In this document: positions 1 to 5,995 of the stretch, in pieces
Layout: each line of letters opens with the position of its first letter
Position numbering within the stretch: position 1 is the stretch's first letter
Assembly (NCBI GenBank): GCA_030630935.1
Contig: DAOVMD010000158.1
Location: 1-6,983, forward strand
Source: Candidatus Mcinerneyibacteriota bacterium
GTDB lineage: Bacteria; AUK180; JAQVHJ01
DNA length: 6,983 nt
Reading direction: 5' to 3'
The notes under the pieces: generated by a model
Databases searched by the model: none
Told to the model about the DNA's origin: nothing
The model's input: only the letters and a program-made list of their open reading frames with translations
Made by a program: the position numbers and the translations under genes

Positions 1-5
1 ATAGA

Positions 6-121
6 TTGTCAAGCAATTTCTTAATAATGATGTTACAATATGAAAATGTTAACATTTCTATTTAGTAATTAATGTTAACATTTTCATATTGTAACATCAA
101 AACAAAATATTTCCTTGACAA
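6..121. repeat. Concentric inverted repeat with perfect 29-bp arms
   Basis: The inner arms 28-56 and 71-99 are exact reverse complements over 29 bp and enclose a 14-nt loop. A second pair, TTGTCAAG (6-13) and CTTGACAA (114-121), is exact over 8 bp and shares the same axis at 63.5. The 14 bp between inner and outer arms pair only partly. Each inner arm also contains the small palindrome ATGTTAACAT (46-55 and 72-81), so the element shows dyad symmetry at two scales. The stem is AT-rich and has no following T-run, so it is not a textbook rho-independent terminator. It could be an operator region, a cruciform or hairpin in a leader, or a small mobile palindrome. What is seen is the symmetry; the role is unknown. 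Confidence 0.9.
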
Positions 122-143
122 ATTTTAGAAAATAGTTTAATAT
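115..143 (+). promoter_or_regulatory. Putative sigma70-type promoter for the methyltransferase gene
   Basis: A consensus -35 box TTGACA lies at 115-120. A -10-like TAATAT (4 of 6 matches to TATAAT) follows at 138-143 after a 17-bp spacer. Transcription would start near 150, giving a leader of about 20 nt before the ATG at 169. The -35 box lies within the outer arm of the inverted repeat, so anything binding or folding that palindrome could affect this promoter. AT-rich DNA yields chance -10 boxes easily; the exact -35 and ideal spacing are the main support. Confidence 0.55.
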
Positions 144-156
144 TAATAATAAAAAA

Positions 157-162
157 TTGGAG
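157..162 (+). promoter_or_regulatory. Ribosome binding site that decides the methyltransferase start
   Basis: TTGGAG lies 6 nt before the ATG at 169. The same TTG could be read as an in-frame start four codons earlier, but that would use the Shine-Dalgarno itself as the initiation codon and leave no ribosome site upstream. ATG 169 is therefore preferred. Confidence 0.7.
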
Positions 163-168
163 ATCAAA

Positions 169-771
169 ATGCATCATAATATTGTTAGGAAAGAAGGAGA
201 CAAGTTTATTTTAACTGAGGAAATATTAAATATTACAGGTTCTGTAAGTTTTGAAGAATGTCAATGTTTATTTTCATTAGCTTATCAAGTTTCTGATGGT
301 TGCATTATAGAAATAGGAAGCAGTCAAGGTCGTTCAACAATTGCCTTAGCAATTGGTTCATATCTCTGCAATAAAATACCTCTTTATGCAGTTGAACCGC
401 ACATAGAATTTATTGGGATTTTAGGTGGTAAATTTGGTATAAAAGATAAAATAGGATTCTATAAGAATATGCTTAACTATGAAGTATTAGAAATTGTTAA
501 CTTGTTAAATACAAAATCAGAAATAATTGGAAAGTGCTGGGAAGAAGAAATCTCCTTACTCTGGATTGACGGTGACCACAGTTATGACAGTGTAAAAAAA
601 GATTTTTATATATGGGAAAAGAAATTAATAAAAGGAGGTTTAGTAGCATTCCATGATTCTTTAGATGAAAAGCTCGGACCTTACAAAGTAATTAAAGAAA
701 TTCTTCTAAATAATAGATATTCAAAATGTGAAATAATAAATAGGATCACAATTTTAAAAAAGATTTTATAA
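169..771 (+). CDS. Class I SAM-dependent methyltransferase (Methyltransf_24-like)
   Basis: The product is 200 aa from ATG 169 and is a compact Rossmann-fold methyltransferase. The glycine-rich SAM-binding motif I is IIEIGSSQGRST (residues 46-57). The acidic end of strand 2 is AVEPH (74-78). The later block WIDGDHSYD (132-140) followed by GGLVAFHDS (156-164) is typical of the Methyltransf_24 group and relatives of the CmcI type, in which the Asp/His residues of these two blocks can hold a metal near the active site. There is no signal peptide or membrane segment, so it is expected to be cytosolic. Such enzymes are often found in glycan or natural-product clusters, where they methylate sugars or small molecules; that role here is inference from family and neighbours. 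The gene has its own promoter-like sequence and converges on the sulfatase operon with an 18-bp gap, so it is a separate transcription unit. The acceptor substrate is unknown. Confidence 0.85.
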   Translation: MHHNIVRKEGDKFILTEEILNITGSVSFEECQCLFSLAYQVSDGCIIEIGSSQGRSTIALAIGSYLCNKIPLYAVEPHIEFIGILGGKFGIKDKIGFYKNMLNYEVLEIVNLLNTKSEIIGKCWEEEISLLWIDGDHSYDSVKKDFYIWEKKLIKGGLVAFHDSLDEKLGPYKVIKEILLNNRYSKCEIINRITILKKIL

Positions 772-789
772 TATTAAATTTTCAATATA

Positions 790-1701
790 TTACTTAATAA
801 ATTGTCTCCAAAGTTCAATATTTTCAGGTATTAAAAATATCCACCTGTTCTTACCTGGTCGTTGAATCTTAATATACTTATCTTTATATAATGAGACTTC
901 GAACTCCGGAGAATTCAGGGAAACCTGATACTTTAACCTGCGAAAAGTATATATCCTAATCTCCTGGGAAGTTAAGATAACATAACCCACCCAATTTTTA
1001 ATTTTACCCCGCTGCCTGAAAGAGATCTGCATCGGTCCTTCAATAACCGGAATAATCCCAAGAGACACAATATCTGGAGGTGGCTTACATGAATAATTAA
1101 ATAGAATCAGAACCACAATCATAATTAAGTTAAATGGAACAAACATCAATATCATAAAAAATCTATCAGGCTGCATAAATGAATTAGGAACCTGGGCATC
1201 AATTTTATCAAGCTCCGTAGGATCAAATACATCCGCACCATTATATTTCAGTGACTTTAGAATAGAGATATAGTTCTCAATTGTCTGACGTGATGTTGAG
1301 TTTGAGTATTGTCGGATATAAATTTTATCAATCACCTCACCATCTTGAAGAATCTTAAAATATCCATATATCAAAATTCTTTTACCCTGACGCTGAAGAA
1401 ATATCTCCATTTCACCAAGCTTAGATTCCGGGTGAAAGTTATACTCGGAATAAGACTTTATCCCTTCATAAGTCTTTTGATCTGTATCCATGGTAATTTT
1501 GAACTCGTGCATTTTATATTTCCAAATAATAATATCATTTTCATTGGAAGCAGGAGGTTTTGGCATGCTCATCTCAAAATTACCATAGGTAAACTTACTA
1601 AAGTCCTTTGGATTAAATTGATGTGTAATAAAATAATAAACCGTGCCCATCATGAGATTCATCACTATTATCATAATTATTAAAAGAGATTTTCCTTTCA
1701 T
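790..1701 (-). CDS. Two-helix membrane protein with possible C-terminal PH-like domain
   Basis: I do not recognise this 303-aa protein as a named family. A short basic N-terminus leads into a hydrophobic helix at about residues 5-25. A polar region of about 155 residues follows (26-180), then a second strong hydrophobic helix at about 181-202. A 100-residue basic C-terminal region (203-303) ends the protein. By the positive-inside rule the middle region would be extracytoplasmic and the C-terminus cytoplasmic. The tail alternates beta-strand-like segments (GYVILTSQEIRIYTF, YIKIQ, RWIFLIP) and ends in a helix (ENIELWRQFI), a pattern resembling bacterial PH-like domains; this is inference. It is the last gene of the operon, starting 2 nt after the stop of the 618-aa sulfatase-like gene. 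Its nearest purine-rich site, GGGG, is 11 nt from the ATG, so translational coupling is likely. It looks somewhat richer in G and C than its neighbours. It may anchor or serve the enzymes upstream. Confidence 0.75.
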   Translation of the reverse strand: MKGKSLLIIMIIVMNLMMGTVYYFITHQFNPKDFSKFTYGNFEMSMPKPPASNENDIIIWKYKMHEFKITMDTDQKTYEGIKSYSEYNFHPESKLGEMEIFLQRQGKRILIYGYFKILQDGEVIDKIYIRQYSNSTSRQTIENYISILKSLKYNGADVFDPTELDKIDAQVPNSFMQPDRFFMILMFVPFNLIMIVVLILFNYSCKPPPDIVSLGIIPVIEGPMQISFRQRGKIKNWVGYVILTSQEIRIYTFRRLKYQVSLNSPEFEVSLYKDKYIKIQRPGKNRWIFLIPENIELWRQFIK

Positions 1702-1703
1702 TT

Positions 1704-3560
1704 TTATATATACCCCAATCCTTTTAATGTGTTTTTTAGATCATCACTCAATGATTGATCTTCAGGGAGATATGATTCATCATCCTTCGTAATATAGGTA
1801 CTTAGTCTTATTTTTATCTCCTTCAATAATTCCAGTTTTTGAGATTCATTATAGATATTCTTTAGTTCCTGTGGATCTTTTTTCAGATTATACAACTCCC
1901 AGCTTTTTAATTTTGGGAAATATATTAATTTATAACCTTTATAAATCAATCCAAATTTCGGGAACCAACCCTCCCCTTTAATATAATAATGATGAGTTGC
2001 TAAAAATAGGTCGCGGTCAGATACAGCTTTTAAGATTGAAAGACCGTCAGATTTCTGATTCGTCTTTAATCCGGACAACTCCAGTAAAGATGGAAAGATA
2101 TCAAGAGTTGAATAGAATTCTCTCTCAGGTAAATCTTTAATGTCACCATTTATAATTAACAGGGGAACTCTTGATAATGCTTCATAAAAGCTATAACCGT
2201 GAGCTAAATTTGAATGTTCCATGAACTCCTCACCATGATCTGATAATACCAGGATAATTGTATTATCAAAAACTTTCTCTTTCTTTAAAAAATCAATCAG
2301 CTTTCTCATACTATTATCAAAATACATAACCTGTGCATCATACATTTTCTTTATTTCTTCAAGGACATCGTGGTTGAGATTTTCATTATTACCTTGTTCA
2401 TTAACATCATGAATAATATTTTGAACTATCTCCGGGGATAGGTTTTTCTGTTTTACCTTCAGTTTCTTTAAATAGCGAGCAGGAGCAATATATGGGGTAT
2501 GAGTATCCATACAATGAATATAGGAGAAAAAATTATAATGCTTGAAATATGTAATCCAGTCCTTTATAAAGGGTAAATAATTATCCAGACTAACAAGAGG
2601 AAGTTCCATAAAAAAATCGAACCCTCTATCAAATTGATATTTTCTTTTAATCAATGGATTCGAAGAGAAACAAGAAGTTATATATCCATTTTCTTGAAAT
2701 ATCTCTCCAATCATTTTAACTTTTGGATTCAGTTCATGTTTATCAAACCTGTATATTCCATGTTTAAACGGATAGACTCCGGTTAGAATTGACGGCACTG
2801 ATGGCCAAGTCCAGGGAGCAACTGAATACGATGGAGTTAAATTCTTAATTTCACTCCTCATAGAATTCAGGAATGGTGTGAGTTCCGTAAATACTTTATC
2901 ATATCGAAGTGCATCAGAAAGTACAATTATAATGTTTTTATTTTTTTTATTTATATTCCTGGGACGGTGTATTTGCTTAATAAACTTCAATCGGGTTATA
3001 CCAAATTGAACTGCTTCTTTACATGAGGTATCTTTACTTGAAAAAACAATTTTAATGTTTAATTTTTGATTCAGAAACTTTTTCAACCGCAGAGAATTAT
3101 GCTGCCATGATAATTCGATAAGGTTATCTTTGTATTTATTCTTTCTGAAATAATCCCGAGGATGAATAACCTTTGTTTTGATCTCTTTCTCATTAATTAG
3201 CATTGTAATTTGAAATTTCCTCTTTAAATGATGATTTGGGATTTCGAGAAATCCAAAGTAAAAACTCAAAGAGACTATATCAGAAGGGAAATTAAAATTT
3301 ATTTCAATCGACTTGTTTAATCCAGTTGAATATACCTCATCAAAACCGAAATTGAAAACTTTCTCAAGTGATTTATTTTTAAATCCTGTAATTTCAACCC
3401 CATTAATATTGTCGATGGAATAATATCTATTAATCAAATCCAATTTCTTCTCAAACTTTTGAAATAGTTGAGACCTGTTCCGAAACCACTTATTTCCCTT
3501 TATAAATTTCTTCAGAAATATTAACTTTAATTTAATTTGATTCTTAAAAAATAAATCCAT
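1704..3560 (-). CDS. Sulfatase-like alkaline phosphatase superfamily enzyme with Thr nucleophile (copy B)
   Basis: The product is 618 aa. Residues 1-50 are basic and amphipathic with no clear signal peptide. Residues 55-195 form a strand-rich accessory domain like the beta-sandwich seen upstream of some sulfatase domains. The catalytic domain starts at IIIVLSDALRYD, with metal-ligand candidate D216. The nucleophile loop is APWTWPSVPSILTG, which places Thr251 where sulfatases have the formylglycine Cys/Ser and lacks the x-P-x-Arg signature. IHCMDTHTPY (348-357) matches the mid-domain His block. SDHGEEFMEH (D441, H442) and LAHG (H454) supply the remaining metal ligands. The end carries the sulfatase C-terminal block WELYNLKKDP (554-563) and finishes LKGLGYI. 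It most likely hydrolyses or transfers a sulfo- or phospho-ester group. The substrate is unknown, and without a signal peptide it may act in the cytoplasm. It follows copy A after 12 nt with a good ribosome site and is followed by the membrane protein after 2 nt. Confidence 0.85.
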   Translation of the reverse strand: MDLFFKNQIKLKLIFLKKFIKGNKWFRNRSQLFQKFEKKLDLINRYYSIDNINGVEITGFKNKSLEKVFNFGFDEVYSTGLNKSIEINFNFPSDIVSLSFYFGFLEIPNHHLKRKFQITMLINEKEIKTKVIHPRDYFRKNKYKDNLIELSWQHNSLRLKKFLNQKLNIKIVFSSKDTSCKEAVQFGITRLKFIKQIHRPRNINKKNKNIIIVLSDALRYDKVFTELTPFLNSMRSEIKNLTPSYSVAPWTWPSVPSILTGVYPFKHGIYRFDKHELNPKVKMIGEIFQENGYITSCFSSNPLIKRKYQFDRGFDFFMELPLVSLDNYLPFIKDWITYFKHYNFFSYIHCMDTHTPYIAPARYLKKLKVKQKNLSPEIVQNIIHDVNEQGNNENLNHDVLEEIKKMYDAQVMYFDNSMRKLIDFLKKEKVFDNTIILVLSDHGEEFMEHSNLAHGYSFYEALSRVPLLIINGDIKDLPEREFYSTLDIFPSLLELSGLKTNQKSDGLSILKAVSDRDLFLATHHYYIKGEGWFPKFGLIYKGYKLIYFPKLKSWELYNLKKDPQELKNIYNESQKLELLKEIKIRLSTYITKDDESYLPEDQSLSDDLKNTLKGLGYI

Positions 3561-4560
3561 ATTAATCCCTTATTAAATATACCCCATTCCACGCAGAGTA
3601 TCTTCCAGTTTTTTATCGATTTGTTCAGTTTGCTTTTCTGAAGGAATATCAGATTTCTTTAAATATCCCGCAAATATTGCTTTTACCTTTTTAAATATTT
3701 CTGTATCTTTAACCTCTTCATAAATATTTTTTTTTTCATTGGGATCCTTTTCTAAATTATAGAACTCCCACTCATTAAGAATGGGAAAGTAAATAATTTT
3801 ATAGTCATTAAAAATTAACCCGAACTTTGGATTCCGCCCCCTATTTTTTACAAAACAATTATACGAAGAAATAAATAATTCAAAATCTGAGGTCTTTTTA
3901 TTTAAAGAAGTCCCGTCAAAATTTTCATCTGAATAAAAACCTTCATAATCCAAAAGGGTTGGTAATATATCCATTAGCGAATATTTCATATCCTTCTGAA
4001 TATCCTTAATATCTTTACCTATCACAATTAAAGGAACTTTTAATAATGTATTATAAATATTTTGGTCATGAGTTAAACCACCATGTTCGAGAAACTCTTC
4101 ACCATGATCAGAAAAGATAATTAAGACAGTATCTTCATAAAGATTTTTTACTTTTAACATTTTTACTAATCTCTTCAAATTATTATCAAAATGTAATACC
4201 TCCGCGTTGTACTGCTTCACGATTTTCTCAAGATACTTTTTCTCAATTAATGACGGGTTATTATTATGATTTACATCTTTAGTAAATTGATGGTATTTTT
4301 CGAGTGAATATCGTATCATACTTGCTTTGGCTTTTAATTTGAACTTAAATGGAGCATCATAAGGTTCATGCGTCTCCATTGTATGAATGAACATTAAAAA
4401 GTGATTCTCTTTATATAGTTTTAACCATTTTTTTAGGTAGGGTAAAAAGAAATCAAGAGATAAATAATTACCCGGGTGATAAAAATGATCAAAACCCCGA
4501 TCAAATCCAAATCTTTCAGTAATTAGCGGATTAGATGTAAAACCTATAGTTAAATACCCA
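3250..4560 (-). repeat. Downstream copy of the duplicated A-B module (aligned part)
   Basis: This segment covers the 3' two thirds of copy A, the 12-nt junction and the 5' end of copy B. It aligns with 5673-6983 at a constant offset of 2423 bp: stops 3573/5996, starts 3560/5983 and internal Met codons 4394/6817 all differ by exactly 2423. No net indel is seen across about 1.3 kb. Confidence 0.85.
3566..3571 (-). promoter_or_regulatory. Ribosome binding site of copy B
   Basis: On the minus strand AAGGGA sits 5 nt before the ATG at 3560, in the 12-nt gap just after the TAA stop of copy A (3573-3575). The spacing supports this start. The same arrangement recurs at copy B' (AAGGAA, 5989-5994, 5-nt spacer, same 12-nt gap), which shows that the junction was duplicated as a unit. 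Confidence 0.75.
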
Positions 4561-5489
4561 TTCTCCTGAAAATACTCAGGCAGGGTTTTTACTTTAGAAG
4601 ATATTTTATTCTTATCAAACTTATAGACCTGATGTTTCATAGGGAGCATACCGGTTAAGATTGACGCAGTTGAAGGCCATGTCCAGGAAGCTACAGAATA
4701 AGTCGGGTCAAGCATTATGCAGTCATCCGAAATTGAATTCAAGTACGGAGTTAGTTCAGTAAAAACCTTATCATATCTAAGCGCATCACATAAAACAAGT
4801 ATATAATTTTTACGCTTACCTTCATTCTTTATCCTATTAACTTTAATTTTATTTATTAAATTTATATTTGTCCAGCCAATGGTTACATTCTTATTCTGAA
4901 GGTCTTCATCTGAAGTAATCCGTAACTTTAAATTTATTTTCTTAGCCTTAATATCTCTAAGGGAGACTTTTACTTTTCGCCAACGGAATGAATGAATTTT
5001 CTCTTGTTTTCGCTCCATGAAAAACTCGTCCCGGGAAGGATGACAATTTATTGAAGATACTATTTTATCATTGATATAAATTTCCAATTTAAATATTTTA
5101 CTCATAACTTCTAAAGGAATCCTTATGAAACCATATTGGAATTCTAAATACTCACTATTCTCACACTTCTCGAAAACTACATTAAGATATGTATCATACC
5201 TCGATATGAAAATATCTTCTTTCCCGAATTTGTAGATTTTACAAACTTGTTTTTTTTGATAACCCGAAAAATCGACACCCTCCGTTTCCTGTAAATAAAT
5301 TTTACGAGTTATTGTATTCAATTGGTCTTTATTAAATTTAATTGAATTCAAATGATACATACGATTAATAAACTTTATTATTAATGACCTTCTTTTCAAA
5401 CGTAACAAATTTCTTTTAAAGAAAAAGTCATAGAATTTCCTCAATAATAATTTTATATCAAAAATGTTTTTTTTCTTCTCGTTTGACAT
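3573..5489 (-). CDS. Sulfatase-like alkaline phosphatase superfamily enzyme with Thr nucleophile (copy A)
   Basis: The product is 638 aa. A lysine/arginine-rich N-terminus (1-45) without a clear signal peptide precedes a strand-rich accessory domain (about 70-215) ending in IGWTNINL, reminiscent of the sandwich domain before some sulfatase cores. The catalytic core starts at YILVLCDALRYD (D235). The nucleophile loop is ASWTWPSTASILTG, with Thr270 at the Cys/Ser position and Thr274 where formylglycine sulfatases keep Arg, so activation by formylglycine-generating enzyme is not expected. FIHTMETHEPYDAP (367-380), SDHGEEFLEHG (D461, H462) and LTHD (H474) follow, then WEFYNLEKDP (574-583) and the ending LRGMGYI. 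It is a distant paralogue of copy B and a close one of A'. Its ATG overlaps the stop of B' as TAATG, so translation is probably coupled; the nearest GGG is 9 nt upstream. Its reaction is inferred as ester hydrolysis or group transfer, substrate unknown. Confidence 0.85.
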   Translation of the reverse strand: MSNEKKKNIFDIKLLLRKFYDFFFKRNLLRLKRRSLIIKFINRMYHLNSIKFNKDQLNTITRKIYLQETEGVDFSGYQKKQVCKIYKFGKEDIFISRYDTYLNVVFEKCENSEYLEFQYGFIRIPLEVMSKIFKLEIYINDKIVSSINCHPSRDEFFMERKQEKIHSFRWRKVKVSLRDIKAKKINLKLRITSDEDLQNKNVTIGWTNINLINKIKVNRIKNEGKRKNYILVLCDALRYDKVFTELTPYLNSISDDCIMLDPTYSVASWTWPSTASILTGMLPMKHQVYKFDKNKISSKVKTLPEYFQENGYLTIGFTSNPLITERFGFDRGFDHFYHPGNYLSLDFFLPYLKKWLKLYKENHFLMFIHTMETHEPYDAPFKFKLKAKASMIRYSLEKYHQFTKDVNHNNNPSLIEKKYLEKIVKQYNAEVLHFDNNLKRLVKMLKVKNLYEDTVLIIFSDHGEEFLEHGGLTHDQNIYNTLLKVPLIVIGKDIKDIQKDMKYSLMDILPTLLDYEGFYSDENFDGTSLNKKTSDFELFISSYNCFVKNRGRNPKFGLIFNDYKIIYFPILNEWEFYNLEKDPNEKKNIYEEVKDTEIFKKVKAIFAGYLKKSDIPSEKQTEQIDKKLEDTLRGMGYI

Positions 5490-5983
5490 TATAAATAACC
5501 CAAGCCCTTAAGTTGTTTTAAAACCTTCTCATCTTCTTCACTACCAGATTTACCATTTAATGCGATTTCTTCCTCTGGGTCTAAATTACTTTTCTCAAGC
5601 TTATTATTATTTAAAAATTCATCAGAAAATATTTCCATTGGAACTACCCCATCCATATACTCCGGAATCGTTAAACCAAAATAAATATTTAAACCGATTA
5701 TATCAAATTGATATTTAATGTTTATTTCAATCGGTTTGTTTAATCCAGTTGAATAAAATTCATCAAAACCGAAATGAAATACCTTCTCAAGTGATTTATT
5801 TTTAAATCCTGTAATTTCAACCCAATTAATATTGTCGATGGAATAATATCTATTTATCAAATTTATTTTCTTCTCAAACTTTTGAAATAGTTGAGACCTA
5901 TTCCGAAACCATTTATTTCCATTTATAAATTTCTTCAGAAATATTAATTTTAATTTAATTTTATCCTTTAAAAACATATTCAT
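5489..5983 (-). CDS. Chimeric sulfatase-like protein lacking the catalytic core (copy B')
   Basis: The product is 164 aa. Residues 1 to about 103 match the N-terminus of copy B without gaps and include the nearly invariant stretch from KLKLIFLKKFI through WFRNRSQLFQKFEKK and FKNKSLEKVF. After IYFG the sequence switches to TIPEYMDGVVPMEIFSDEF and an acidic segment ending VLKQLKGLGYL. From family knowledge this resembles the C-terminal end of type I phosphodiesterase-like members of the alkaline phosphatase superfamily (typically PEDMDG followed by a Glu-rich stretch and LGY[IL]). The nucleophile and all metal-ligand motifs, about 500 residues, are absent. The frame is intact across the join, the ribosome site AAGGAA has ideal spacing, and the stop overlaps the start of copy A as TAATG. 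It is either a decaying deletion remnant that stays open by chance or selection for coupling, or a small protein using the N-terminal region alone. Enzymatic activity is not expected. Confidence 0.75.
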   Translation of the reverse strand: MNMFLKDKIKLKLIFLKKFINGNKWFRNRSQLFQKFEKKINLINRYYSIDNINWVEITGFKNKSLEKVFHFGFDEFYSTGLNKPIEINIKYQFDIIGLNIYFGLTIPEYMDGVVPMEIFSDEFLNNNKLEKSNLDPEEEIALNGKSGSEEDEKVLKQLKGLGYL

Positions 5984-5988
5984 ACGAA

Positions 5989-5994
5989 TTCCTT
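5989..5994 (-). promoter_or_regulatory. Ribosome binding site of copy B'
   Basis: AAGGAA on the minus strand lies 5 nt before the ATG at 5983, in the 12-nt gap after the stop of A' (5996-5998). Its preservation suggests the chimeric gene can still be translated. Confidence 0.7.
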
Positions 5995-5995
5995 A

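Noticed and set aside
28-99. Rho-independent terminator for a gene to the left
   Set aside because: The stem is unusually long and AT-rich, and no T-run follows on either strand. Its concentric outer arms fit a regulatory or mobile palindrome better, although termination cannot be excluded.
6-121. Complete insertion sequence or CRISPR repeat
   Set aside because: There is no transposase in the window and no array of regularly spaced repeats; only a single palindrome is present.
157-168. TTG at 157 as start of the methyltransferase
   Set aside because: The TTG is part of the TTGGAG ribosome site for ATG 169, and no ribosome site precedes it.
769-792. Bidirectional terminator between the convergent genes
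   Set aside because: The 18-bp gap has only a weak, imperfect AT stem with no GC pairs, so I cannot support a terminator.
1309-1683. Plus-strand open frame of 124 codons
   Set aside because: It lies entirely antisense within the 303-aa membrane protein gene, shows no recognisable motifs, and its product is an unlikely His/Ile/Leu-rich peptide.
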